This document shows, piece after piece, positions 14,762 to 23,215 of a DNA stretch of 64,000 nucleotides. Under the pieces are notes generated by a model. The model was not told the origin of the DNA and did no database searches. It was given only the letters and a program-made list of their open reading frames with translations. Position 1 is the first letter of the stretch. Each line of letters opens with the position of its first letter. A program made the translations under genes and the position numbers. Source of the DNA: Planctomycetota bacterium (GTDB lineage: Bacteria > Planctomycetota > UBA1135 > GCA-002686595); assembly GCA_016795325.1 (NCBI GenBank), contig JAEUHY010000059.1, positions 248,001 through 312,000 of the forward strand. The letters run 5' to 3'.

Positions 14762-15544
14762 GTGACGCACTCAGACGCTTCGCAGTGGCGCGGTCGTTCG
14801 ACGGCCGCGCCCTGGTTTTTGGTGCTGGCGCTCCTGCTGCTCGCGGCGGCCGCGGTGGTGACGCTGCTGCGCTCGCGAGCCGTCGAGCACAACGCGCCGC
14901 CGCTCGCTGGCGATCCCGCGCGGCAGATCGCGGTGCTGCGCGGCGAGGCCGCCCTTCCCGACGGCGGTCGCCTGCACGCGGAGTTCGCGCCACTGCGCGC
15001 GGCCCCGGAACAGCAGAGCTTCGAGGCGGCGAGTCTGGCGCGTGCGCTCGGTCTGGCGTCCGGGCAGCCGTGGCGGCTGCATCTGCGGCGCGAGGCGCCC
15101 GCGGCGCAGGCGCAGGGCGGCGCGCAGAGTCCCGAAACCCAAGGTTCCGCGCGCGGGATCCCGGCGCTCGCGTTCGCGGCGCTCAGTGTCCACGACGCGC
15201 AAGGCGCAGCCGCTCAGGCCCTCGAAGTCGGAGAGCCGCAGGCTCGGCCCGCGGATCCTGTGCGGACCCTCTTCGCTCCCGCGGCGGGCGGGGTGGCGCC
15301 GGGCGAGGCGCTCGATGTCCTGCTGTGGGGGCGGGGCTGCGAGGAGCCCGCGCAGCTGCGCGGACTGCTGCTCGACGGCGCGCCGCTCGCGCTGGAGCTC
15401 GAGCCGGTGCAGTTGGCCCAGGCGGAGCTCGAGCGGCCCTTCACGCACCGCACGCGCGGCGAAGAGACGCTGCGCCCCGGGAAGAACCGAGCCGCCGCGG
15501 CGTCCCAGACGCCGCGCGGGGCGCGAACGGGAGCGAATGACTAG
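14762..15544 (+). CDS. Single-pass membrane protein, unknown function
   Basis: The 260-residue product has one N-terminal transmembrane segment (APWFLVLALLLLAAAAVVTL, about residues 16-36); the rest is Ala/Arg/Pro-rich and presumably periplasmic. No family recognised. Start is GTG at 14762, 13 bp after the HEAT-like gene. Its last 8 bases overlap the start of the following lipoprotein gene, so translation is probably coupled. Confidence 0.7.
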   Translation: MTHSDASQWRGRSTAAPWFLVLALLLLAAAAVVTLLRSRAVEHNAPPLAGDPARQIAVLRGEAALPDGGRLHAEFAPLRAAPEQQSFEAASLARALGLASGQPWRLHLRREAPAAQAQGGAQSPETQGSARGIPALAFAALSVHDAQGAAAQALEVGEPQARPADPVRTLFAPAAGGVAPGEALDVLLWGRGCEEPAQLRGLLLDGAPLALELEPVQLAQAELERPFTHRTRGEETLRPGKNRAAAASQTPRGARTGAND

Positions 15545-16823
15545 CGGCGCTTCGAGACGGGCAGCAGGGCGACGTGACCCGCCGTGCTGCGGCGCGCACC
15601 CAGCCGAGAAGCGCGTGTGGCTCGGGCGCAGTGCCGCGCTGCTTTTGGTCGCCGTCGTTGCTGCCTGCTCGGACGCCGAGGACCAGCTGAGCGCGGAGAA
15701 CGCGCGGCTCCGCGCGGAACTCGAGCAGTTGCGCGCCGCCGCCGGGCGCGCCGCCGGTCCGGCGCCGGGCGCGGATATGCAGCTGGCCAAGCCCGAGTCC
15801 GAGGTCGTGCTCGCACTCGAGCAACAAGTCGCTGCGCTGCGCTCCGAAGTTGCACGCGAGCAGGAGCTGCGCCTGGAGCGCGAACGCGAGTGGCTGCGTT
15901 ACACCGAGTCGTTTGGCGCGCTGAGCGCGCAAGCGGGCGTCGAGGCTCCTCAGTTCGAGGCCCAGGTGCCGGCCTCCGAGCGCCCGGTGCGCGCGGCGCC
16001 CGAGCCCGTCGACCTCGCGCCCTTCGAGCGCTCGAAGGACGTGCTGCGCGGGCTGCGCGCGCTCTTCGCCATCGAGGGCGTGCGCGGGCTCGACCTGCTC
16101 GAGGTGGGCGCGGTGCAAACCGATCACGCGGGGCCCGTCGTGTTCCGCCTGCTCGACGACCGCGGGCGGCTCGCGGGTTCGTTGTGCGCCCAGCGGATGC
16201 GCTTCGCGGGCAGTCGCAGCGCGCACACGCTCTCGATCGTGCTCGAGGACGGCTACGAATCCCGCGGGGGCCAGCGCTCCGAGTTCGACGTGGACCCCGC
16301 CCAGGCCGGCGAGCGTGAGACCTTCGGCGTGCGGCGGCTGGAGTTCGAGGACATCGATCCGCTGCCCTGGCTCGAAGTTGCGCCGGAACTTTTCGGTGGC
16401 GTCGAGCTGGCCGCGCCCGCCGACGACGGCGCGTGGAATCTGACCTACGTGCGCGGCAGCGTGAATCGCCTGCTCGGCGTGGACATCGAGCGCGGCTACT
16501 TCCGACTCAAGACGTTGGGCGGCGTCGTCGACGGAGTGTTGCGCGACGTGCAACTCGACGAGTTCGACGGCCGCGGCAAGCTCCTGCGACGGCTGTTCGC
16601 GGACCGCATGCGCATCGAACGACGCGAGCGTGGCGTCGCGTTGCTCCTGGAGAGCGGCGCCAGCGTGCGCGGCGACGAGAAGACGCCCTTTCTCGACGGG
16701 CGCCTGCGCCTGTACTTGCCGCGCGCCGACCACGCGGATTGGAACCGCGCCGGGCTTCCCGGTCTTACGGCGCGCCCCAGCGACGCCGCGCGCGCGGGGC
16801 CGGACGAGCCGGTCCGCGATTGA
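15537..16823 (+). CDS. Putative lipoprotein with coiled coil
   Basis: The 428-residue protein contains a hydrophobic segment ending in the lipobox-like VVAAC (about residues 33-45), preceded by an unusually long basic N-terminus. Two coiled-coil stretches follow (LSAENARLRAELEQLRAAA; LEQQVAALRSEVAREQELRL). The C-terminal 300 residues are beta-rich and unrecognised. The ATG overlaps the previous gene by 8 bp; a later start nearer the hydrophobic segment is possible. The xseA gene begins 33 bp downstream. Confidence 0.72.
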   Translation: MTSGASRRAAGRRDPPCCGAHPAEKRVWLGRSAALLLVAVVAACSDAEDQLSAENARLRAELEQLRAAAGRAAGPAPGADMQLAKPESEVVLALEQQVAALRSEVAREQELRLEREREWLRYTESFGALSAQAGVEAPQFEAQVPASERPVRAAPEPVDLAPFERSKDVLRGLRALFAIEGVRGLDLLEVGAVQTDHAGPVVFRLLDDRGRLAGSLCAQRMRFAGSRSAHTLSIVLEDGYESRGGQRSEFDVDPAQAGERETFGVRRLEFEDIDPLPWLEVAPELFGGVELAAPADDGAWNLTYVRGSVNRLLGVDIERGYFRLKTLGGVVDGVLRDVQLDEFDGRGKLLRRLFADRMRIERRERGVALLLESGASVRGDEKTPFLDGRLRLYLPRADHADWNRAGLPGLTARPSDAARAGPDEPVRD

Positions 16824-16856
16824 CCCACCGCGGCGCAGCGGCGATAAGGGCTGGCC

Positions 16857-18239
16857 ATGGTCGGCCCGTTCCAGGATTCCCGAGGACGCTCGGACGACGA
16901 GCGCCCTGGGACGGCGCGGCCCTTGAGCGTCAGCGCCCTTACGCGGCGCGTGGCCGGCGCGCTCGAGGGCCTGGGACGAGTGAGTGTCGAGGGCGAAGTG
17001 TCGCGGCTGCAGCGCGCCGCGAGCGGGCACGTGTACTTCGACCTCAAGGATCTCGACGCGAAGGTCGCGTGCGCCATCTGGCGGAGTCAGGCGGCGAGCG
17101 CGCTGCGCTTCGAGCTGCGCGAGGGCGCGCAGGTCGTGGTCCACGGCAAGCTCGACGTGTACGGCCCCAAGGGCGGCTACAGCCTGATCGTGCAACGTGT
17201 CGAGCCTGCCGGCGTCGGCGCGCTGCTGGCGCAACTGGAGGCGCTCAAGGCGGAGCTCCGCGCGCGCGGCTGGTTCGAACGCAAGCGGCCGCTGCCCGCG
17301 ATGCCCACGTGCGTCGGCGTCGTGTCGAGCCGCGACGGTGCGGCGCTGCAGGACTTCTTGCGCACACGCTCGCAGCGTTGGCCCGGCTATCCGCTGCGTT
17401 TCGTGCACACGCCGGTCCAGGGCGTCGGCGCCGCGGCGCAGATCGCACGCGCGATCACGCGGCTGGACGAAAGCGGCGTCGACGTGCTGTGCGTGATCCG
17501 CGGCGGCGGTTCGCTCGAGGATCTGTGGGCCTTCAACGAACTGGCCGTCGCCGAGGCGCTGTGGAACACGCGTGCGCCGGTCGTGAGCGGCATCGGGCAC
17601 GAAACGGACACCAGCTTGTGCGACTTGGTGGCCGACGTGCGTGCGCACACGCCCACCGATGCGGCGCAGCGCGCGATTCCCGATCGAGCTGCGCTCGTCG
17701 AGCGGCTCGAGCGCGCCGGAGGCCGCCTGGGCGAAGCGCTGGATGTCGTGTTCGAGCGTGCGCAGGAGCGACTCGCACGTGCGCAGAGCGCGCGCGTGCT
17801 GCGCGAGCCGCTGGCGCTGCTCGATCCGCGCGAGCGTCAACTCACCACGGCTGGCGCACGGCTCGAGCGCGCTGTCGTGCGGCGTGAGCAAGCGGCGGCG
17901 GCGCGGCTGGAGGCGCTGCAAGCGCGCTTGGCGCGCGTCGCGCCGTCCGAATTGCTCGCGCGCCGCACCACGCGGCTTTCGCTCGCCGCCGCGGCGCTGC
18001 CACGCGCCGGAGAGCAGCTCGGCCAGCGCGCCTTGGAGCGACTCGAGCGCGCGCGCGCGGGACTCGAGGCGCTCTCGCCGCTCGCGGTGCTGCGGCGCGG
18101 CTATTCGATCACCACGCTCGAAGGTTCGAGCGCTCCGCTGAGCGCGGCGAGTCAGGCTCGCGCCGGCGACGCCTTGCTCACGCGCACGGCGGACGGCGTG
18201 CTGCGCTCGCGGGTCGTCAGCGGCGACGAAGCGCGCTGA
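16857..18239 (+). CDS. xseA: Exodeoxyribonuclease VII large subunit
   Basis: XseA is the catalytic subunit of ExoVII, which degrades single-stranded DNA to acid-insoluble and then soluble oligonucleotides. The 460-residue protein has an OB-fold (VSVEGEVSRLQRAASGHVYF, about 43-115), then the nuclease domain with CVGVVSSRDGAALQDFL, VIRGGGSLEDLWAFNE and PVVSGIGHETDTSLCDLVAD, followed by a long alpha-helical coiled coil and a C-terminal RRGYSITT. Length is normal. The small subunit gene xseB is not adjacent. Confidence 0.95.
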   Translation: MVGPFQDSRGRSDDERPGTARPLSVSALTRRVAGALEGLGRVSVEGEVSRLQRAASGHVYFDLKDLDAKVACAIWRSQAASALRFELREGAQVVVHGKLDVYGPKGGYSLIVQRVEPAGVGALLAQLEALKAELRARGWFERKRPLPAMPTCVGVVSSRDGAALQDFLRTRSQRWPGYPLRFVHTPVQGVGAAAQIARAITRLDESGVDVLCVIRGGGSLEDLWAFNELAVAEALWNTRAPVVSGIGHETDTSLCDLVADVRAHTPTDAAQRAIPDRAALVERLERAGGRLGEALDVVFERAQERLARAQSARVLREPLALLDPRERQLTTAGARLERAVVRREQAAAARLEALQARLARVAPSELLARRTTRLSLAAAALPRAGEQLGQRALERLERARAGLEALSPLAVLRRGYSITTLEGSSAPLSAASQARAGDALLTRTADGVLRSRVVSGDEAR

Positions 18240-18251
18240 GGGACGAAGCAA

Positions 18252-19172
18252 GTGCGCACCATCGCAGTCGTGGTCAATTGGAACGGGGGCCGCGAGAACC
18301 TCGCGTGCATCGAGGCGCTGCTTGCCCAGGGCGACGCGCTGGAGGGTGTGGTGTTCGTCGACAACGCGTCGAGCGACGGTTCGTGCGAGCTTGTCGAGCG
18401 GCGCTACGCCCAAGTCGAAGTGCTGCGCAACGCGGAGAACCTGGGCTACGGTGGTGGAAACAACCAGGGCATCGCCCGCGCACTCGAACGCGGCGCGCAG
18501 GCGGTGCTCGTGGTCAACAACGACCTGACCTTCGAAGCGGGCTGCGTCGCCGCGCTGCAGCGCGCTCTCGCCGCGGAAGCGACGCTCGGTGCGGTCGGTC
18601 CGCGCGTGCTCACGCGCGGAACCAAGCGCATCTGGGCCGCGGGCGGCGCGCTTACGTGGCGCCAGAACCTCACCACGCTGCGCGGTTTCGGTGAACTCGA
18701 CGGCCCGGCGTTCCGCGTCGACGTCGACGTCGACTACTTGCCCGGCTGCGCGCTGCTCCTGCGGCGCGAAGCGCTCGAGCAGGTGGGCGCCTTCGACGAT
18801 GCGTACTTCGCCTACACCGAGGACGTCGACCTGGGGCTGCGGCTCTCGCGCGCGGGCTGGCGCTCGCGCGTGGTCGGCTCGGTGGCGGCGTTCCACGCGC
18901 CTTCGACCTCGACCGGCGGCGGCTACAACCCGCGGCGCAAGTACATGATGGCGGTCAACTCGATCTGGTTCCTGCGGCGCTACGCCGGACCGCGCGAGTG
19001 GGGCCGTTTCCTGCTCTACGACGTCGCCACATTGCCGCTGCTGTTCGTCGACGGATTTTGCTGCGGGCGGCTGCGCGCCGCGCTCGCCAAGGCCGCGGGT
19101 TTGGTCGACGGCTTGCGCGGCAAGCGCATCACGGGCGCGGTGGTGCGCCCCGGCGCGCACTGGCTGTGGTGA
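18252..19172 (+). CDS. Family 2 glycosyltransferase
   Basis: The 306-residue GT-A enzyme resembles rhamnosyltransferase-like GT2 proteins: IAVVVNWNGG at the N-terminus, DNASSDGS, NLGYGGGNNQGI, a VVNNDLTF metal-binding loop, and FAYTEDVDLGLRLSRAGWRS for the acceptor/base region. A C-terminal hydrophobic segment may attach it to the inner membrane. It probably adds a sugar to an envelope glycan. GTG start 12 bp after xseA. The RmlC-like gene lies 1.3 kb downstream, so a link to deoxysugar metabolism is only suggestive. Confidence 0.9.
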   Translation: MRTIAVVVNWNGGRENLACIEALLAQGDALEGVVFVDNASSDGSCELVERRYAQVEVLRNAENLGYGGGNNQGIARALERGAQAVLVVNNDLTFEAGCVAALQRALAAEATLGAVGPRVLTRGTKRIWAAGGALTWRQNLTTLRGFGELDGPAFRVDVDVDYLPGCALLLRREALEQVGAFDDAYFAYTEDVDLGLRLSRAGWRSRVVGSVAAFHAPSTSTGGGYNPRRKYMMAVNSIWFLRRYAGPREWGRFLLYDVATLPLLFVDGFCCGRLRAALAKAAGLVDGLRGKRITGAVVRPGAHWLW

Positions 19173-19181
19173 GCTGGAGGA

Positions 19182-20099
19182 TCACTCGAGCAGCGTCATG
19201 CGCTCGGTCAGTTGATCCTTCGCGCCCTTGAACCATGTGCGCCATTGGGCCGCCGAGCCCAATTTGGGCGCGGGCGCACCGAGCTTGCGTCGCTCGGCGA
19301 AGTGCGCGAGCGCTTCGAGCGTGGCCTCGACGTGCGCCGACGTGGCGTTGTCGAGGGGACGAGCGAGCGAAGCGGCGAGGCCTTCCTTCGCGGCGAAGCG
19401 CGGCGCGACTCGTTGTGCGGCCAGTTCGCTTTCCAGCGTGAGCGCGAATTCGAGCACGCACTCGACGCCCTTGCGGGACTCGACCGCGAGCACCGCGTGC
19501 GTAGCGGCGACGTAGAAGCGTCCCGGCGTGCGCTCCAGGGGCCACTTGAACACGTTGAGCAACTCGCGGTAGGCGCGTTCGTCGTGCACCTCGCCGAGCG
19601 CCGCGAGCAACGCCTCGAGGTAGGCCGTCGTGTCGGACACCTGCTGCAGGTCGAACGTCGCGGCTTGTTTCGGCGCTTCGGCCGCAAGCTGCGCCAGGCG
19701 CGTGTCGACGTCCTTCCACAGCCGCAGCGCAGCCCGCCAGCCGTCGATCAAGCCGCGCACCGTCTCTTCGCGATGCTGCCCGTCGACGAGCAGCGCGAGC
19801 GCGCGCCGGCGCACATCGAGCGAGCTGTCGTGCAGGCCGTCGGCGAGAAAACGCGCGACGTTCGGCGATGGGGCGTTGGTGTGCGCGCTCGTCAGGCGTG
19901 CGACGCGCTCCAGAGCGCTCGTCCGCTCGCTCGCGACCGAAGAGCGCGCCATGACCGAGCGTTCCTCGCGCAGCGTGCTCGTCTCCTCGTCGAGGTGCGC
20001 GGCGCACAGGCTCGTGCGGCGCGCGTCGACGCGGCACTGCGTGCAGGCGTCGCCCACGGGCAAGGCCAGGATCAGCAGGCTGAGTGCACGGAGCAACAT
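19182..20099 (-). CDS. Exported helical protein of unknown function
   Basis: The 305-residue product starts with a short signal-like segment (MLLRALSLLILALPVGDAC) followed by a Cys cluster (CTQCRVDARRTSLC). The rest is alpha-helical, with segments such as SSLDVRRRALALLVDG and SAHVEATLEALAHFAERR that suggest HEAT-like pairs, and an end rich in Trp and Lys. Not recognised. It converges with the glycosyltransferase gene, only 9 bp separating their stops. Confidence 0.72.
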   Translation of the reverse strand: MLLRALSLLILALPVGDACTQCRVDARRTSLCAAHLDEETSTLREERSVMARSSVASERTSALERVARLTSAHTNAPSPNVARFLADGLHDSSLDVRRRALALLVDGQHREETVRGLIDGWRAALRLWKDVDTRLAQLAAEAPKQAATFDLQQVSDTTAYLEALLAALGEVHDERAYRELLNVFKWPLERTPGRFYVAATHAVLAVESRKGVECVLEFALTLESELAAQRVAPRFAAKEGLAASLARPLDNATSAHVEATLEALAHFAERRKLGAPAPKLGSAAQWRTWFKGAKDQLTERMTLLE

Positions 20100-20483
20100 G
20101 AGCTGAGAGGGAATCTAGCGCAGCTCCTTGGCGCCGGCATCCGAAGGCCGCGCGAAGCCCGCGGCTTGTGCGGAGCGCCGCTCTCCCGGCGCGTTCGCGT
20201 GGCTGCCGACCGTCGAACAGCGTGGCCCCTCGTCCGCCCCAGCCGCGAGAGGCTTCGTTGCGCGTCGCTGCGCAGCGCTGCGGCGAGGCCTCGGCGGCGC
20301 AGCGAGCTCGCCAGCGACAACGCTTCCCGGTGCTCAGGATCGAGCGTCGGTCCACAGGGCCGAGCGGCGCCCCTGAACCCGAGCGCCGCTCAAGCTTGCG
20401 ATGGTGCTTGCGTCGAAACTCGATCGCGCGGATGCTCTCCGCGCCTCGCACGTTCCATCGCACCCCCCGAACCGACTTCGCCC
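20100..20483. other. Divergent intergenic region
   Basis: These 384 bp separate two divergent genes and should contain both promoters. Open frames are short and Arg/Ala-rich. I see no repeat, RNA gene or convincing promoter hexamers. Confidence 0.5.
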
Positions 20484-21023
20484 ATGACGCAGTTCAACGC
20501 AGCCGCCAACCAGCGCTACGCCGTTCAGGACTACCGCCCGCGCAAACGCATCGAAGGCCTCGAAATCGTCGAGCTCAAGCGCTTCAACGACGACGGCGGT
20601 TCGATGACCGAGCTGGGGCGCCTCAGCGACGGTACGCACCAACAACTCCCCGGCTTCGTCGCGCGCCAGATCAACTACAGCACGATGGAGCCGCTCGCGA
20701 TCAAGGCGTTCCACCTCCACAAGCGTCAGACTGACGTCTGGTTCGTGCCGCCGACCGACAAGATCCTCCTGGTGCTCGCCGACGTGCGCGCCGGCTCGCC
20801 GACCGAAGGCCAGGTGATGCGCATCGTGCTGGGCGACGGAAACTCGCGGCTCGTGCGCATCCCGCCGGGGGTCGCGCACGGCTGCAAGAACCTGCGCACG
20901 GCGCAGCTCTCGACGATCATCTACTTCGTCGACGTGCAGTTCTCCACCGACGAGCAGTGCGACGAGGGCCGCATTCCGTGGGATCACTTCGGCGCGCAGG
21001 TCTGGGACGTCGAGCGCGGTTGA
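20484..21023 (+). CDS. RmlC-like cupin (dTDP-sugar epimerase-related)
   Basis: The 179-residue protein resembles dTDP-4-dehydrorhamnose 3,5-epimerase and related cupins: MTELGRLSDG, QINYSTMEPLAIKAFHLHKR with the His-rich strand, DVWFVPPTDKILLVLADVR, and the RIPPGVAHGCKNL turn. Classical RmlC has a catalytic His in the first block and a Tyr near the end; the FHLHKRQTD block fits, but other rml genes are absent, so it may be a sugar-nucleotide epimerase of different specificity. ATG 20484 is used because upstream codons lack conservation. Confidence 0.78.
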   Translation: MTQFNAAANQRYAVQDYRPRKRIEGLEIVELKRFNDDGGSMTELGRLSDGTHQQLPGFVARQINYSTMEPLAIKAFHLHKRQTDVWFVPPTDKILLVLADVRAGSPTEGQVMRIVLGDGNSRLVRIPPGVAHGCKNLRTAQLSTIIYFVDVQFSTDEQCDEGRIPWDHFGAQVWDVERG

Positions 21024-21077
21024 GCCGCAGCTTCGCGAGGTGCGCGGGCGGATTCGCCCGGCCGCGCCAAGCGACAA

Positions 21078-21122
21078 GCGCGCGCAGTCGTCCGCCTCGG
21101 CGGGACTGCGCGCGCCCGTTTT
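21078..21122. terminator. Bidirectional terminator between convergent genes
   Basis: A perfect 12-bp stem, gcgcgcgcagtc against gactgcgcgcgc, with a 14-base loop is followed by ccgtttt on the + strand. It sits midway between the stops of the RmlC-like gene (+) and the response regulator (-) and can serve the + strand strongly. Confidence 0.7.
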
Positions 21123-21189
21123 CGATGAGGTTCGCAGGGGACGGCGCGTCGGCGCGGGCTCATTTCGAGCCGCGCCGCGCGGGACGCGC

Positions 21190-21894
21190 TCAGGTCGTCG
21201 CGGCGTCCTTGAAGCGGTAGCCGATGCCGCGGATCGTCTCGATCAACTCGCGGTAGGGGCCGAGCTTGCGCCGGATCGCGCCGATGTGCACGTCGATGTT
21301 GCGGTCGATGACGACGGCGTGGTCGCCGATGGCGCGCGACAGGAGCTGATCGCGCGTGAACACGCGGCCGGGGTGCGAGGCGAGGAAGTGCACCAGACGC
21401 ATCTCCGTCGCCGTGAAGGTCGCCGGTTCGCCGTCGACGATCACCGTGTGCTTGGTGGCGTCGATGACCAGGCCGTCGCGCACCACGCGGTCGCCGATCG
21501 CGCGCTGCTCGCGCACCGGGCCGCGGCGCAGCACCGCCTTCACGCGCGCCAGCAGTTCCTTGGGGGAGAAGGGCTTGGTGACGTAGTCGTCCGCGCCGAT
21601 CTGCAGGCCGCTGACCACGTCCGATTCTTCGCCCTTCGCCGTGACCATGATCACCGGCACGTTGGCGGTGACAGGATCGGCTTGCAGCCGCTTGCACACC
21701 TCGAGTCCGTCGAGGCCGGGCAGCATCAGGTCCAACAGGACGAGATCGGGGTTCTCGCGCCGCACGCTGGCCAGACCGTCCTCGCCGTCGCGGCTCGGCA
21801 CCACGGTGTAGCCCTCACGCTTGAGGTTGTACTGCAGCACTTCGAGGATGTCGGCTTCGTCTTCGATGACGACGATTTTCTCGCGCTTGCTCAT
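21190..21894 (-). CDS. OmpR/PhoB-type response regulator
   Basis: The 234-residue protein has a receiver domain (VVIEDEADILEVL, phosphoacceptor Asp in LVLLDLMLPGLDG at about 54, conserved VTAKGEE and TKPFSPKELLARV) and a C-terminal winged helix (LTATEMRLVHFLASHPGRVF type sequence, then RNIDVHIGAIRRKLG and IRGIGYRF). It closely resembles PhoB. No histidine kinase or phosphate-transport genes are adjacent, so it is an orphan here. It is divergent from prmA, with an inverted repeat between them. Confidence 0.93.
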   Translation of the reverse strand: MSKREKIVVIEDEADILEVLQYNLKREGYTVVPSRDGEDGLASVRRENPDLVLLDLMLPGLDGLEVCKRLQADPVTANVPVIMVTAKGEESDVVSGLQIGADDYVTKPFSPKELLARVKAVLRRGPVREQRAIGDRVVRDGLVIDATKHTVIVDGEPATFTATEMRLVHFLASHPGRVFTRDQLLSRAIGDHAVVIDRNIDVHIGAIRRKLGPYRELIETIRGIGYRFKDAATT

Positions 21895-21935
21895 GCTTGG
21901 ATTGGGGGCTGTGAGACTGCGGCCGCACGCCAGGG

Positions 21936-21983
21936 TTGACCGCTTCTTTCGATTGCCGCAGCATTCCAGCCGCGCGCGGTCAA
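21936..21983. promoter_or_regulatory. Inverted repeat TTGACCGC-N32-GCGGTCAA
   Basis: Two perfect 8-bp arms face each other in the 162-bp gap between the PhoB-type regulator and prmA. Each arm contains TTGACC pointing inward, like a -35 hexamer, but no good -10 element lies at the right distance for either. It could be an operator for the adjacent regulator; this is inference. Confidence 0.35.
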
Positions 21984-22056
21984 GTCCTCATAAAGGCTGG
22001 CGCTCCGACTGTAGTCAGAAATCCCTTCCCGCACCCGGTGCGCGCGACCTGTCCGC

Positions 22057-22965
22057 ATGCTGCCTGCCTGGATCGAAATCAGTGTTCTCGCGCCCGTGGA
22101 GTGGCACGAGTTGATCGCCGATGCCTTTGCGCTCGGCCCGTGCACGTCGGTGGCCTTCGGCCGAGCATCCCTGGCGACGGCGGAACCGCCCGCGGGGTGG
22201 GACTGGGTACGGACGTTCGTGATCGAGAGCGACGACGGGCCGGAACTGCGCGCCCGGGTCGCGGGCCGGATCGCGGAGCTGGCCGCTTCGACCGGCGCGG
22301 ACGAACTCTCCGGGCTCGAGTTGCGCTTCCGCCGACTTCCGCCGGAGGACTACGCCAACTCCTGGCGCAAGAGCTGGAAGGCCGTGCGCATCGGCGCGTT
22401 CGCCATCACGCCCTATGACTGGAAGGGCAAGTTGCGTGCGGGCGACCTGCAGTTGCTGCTCGAGCCGGGCGGCGCGTTCGGAACCGGTCGACACGCCACG
22501 ACGCGCGCCTGCCTGCGCGCCGTGAGCGAGCGCGTGCTGCCGGGGCAGCGGGTTCTCGACGCGGGCACGGGAAGCGGCGTGTTGTGCGTGGCCGCCGCGC
22601 TGCGCGGCGCGGAGCGGGCCATCGGCTTCGACATCGATCCGAACGCGATTCCGTACGCGCTCGATCTCGCGGAGCGCAACGGCGTGGCGCAGCGTTGCGA
22701 GTTTCGCGTCGGCGCTTTCGAGTGTTTGCACGACAGCGAGCGCGAGTTCGATGGAGTGCTCGCGAACATCTTCGCCGACCTGATCGCCGCGCACGCCGCG
22801 GACATGGCCGGGCGTCTGCGACGCGGCGGCTGGTTCGCGTTCAGCGGCTGCGTGATGCACAAGCGCGAGACGACGCTCGCGGCGATCGCGGCGGCGGGGC
22901 TGCGCGTCGAAGCGGTGCACACGCGCGGTCGGTGGGACACGTACCGCGGCGTTCGACCCAAGTAG
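22057..22965 (+). CDS. prmA: Ribosomal protein L11 methyltransferase
   Basis: PrmA trimethylates ribosomal protein L11 using S-adenosylmethionine. The 302-residue protein has the N-terminal substrate-binding domain (WIEISVLAPVEWHELIADAF) and the Rossmann methyltransferase domain: linker EPGGAFGTGRHATTRACL, motif I RVLDAGTGSGVLCVAA, acidic GFDIDPNAI, and the NPPY-equivalent VLANIFADLI. C-terminal FSGCVMHKRET is also typical. Length is normal for the family. Confidence 0.93.
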   Translation: MLPAWIEISVLAPVEWHELIADAFALGPCTSVAFGRASLATAEPPAGWDWVRTFVIESDDGPELRARVAGRIAELAASTGADELSGLELRFRRLPPEDYANSWRKSWKAVRIGAFAITPYDWKGKLRAGDLQLLLEPGGAFGTGRHATTRACLRAVSERVLPGQRVLDAGTGSGVLCVAAALRGAERAIGFDIDPNAIPYALDLAERNGVAQRCEFRVGAFECLHDSEREFDGVLANIFADLIAAHAADMAGRLRRGGWFAFSGCVMHKRETTLAAIAAAGLRVEAVHTRGRWDTYRGVRPK

Positions 22966-23215
22966 CAAGGGCCGATCGTCGATCGCTGCGAGGGCGCGTG
23001 TGTGGCCCACGCAGCCGCGCAAGCGCTGCTGTGTGCGCGCAGCAAGCCGCGTAGACCTCGCGGGGTTCTGTCTCGCCCGCGCCGTGAACGAGGAGCTTCT
23101 CGGCAAAGGCTGCGCGCGCCGTCCGCGGGTCGCCAGCGCGGCCGCGTGAGCTTGCAGATTGCATCAAGATGCGCGTGCGGCGCGTTCGATCACGGTGGCG
23201 GGGAAGACAAACACC

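Noticed and set aside
15441..19160. Very long open frame on the - strand opposite lipoprotein, xseA and glycosyltransferase genes
   Set aside because: It runs antisense to three well-supported genes, is Arg/Ala/Gln-rich and shows no family motif: a high-GC shadow.
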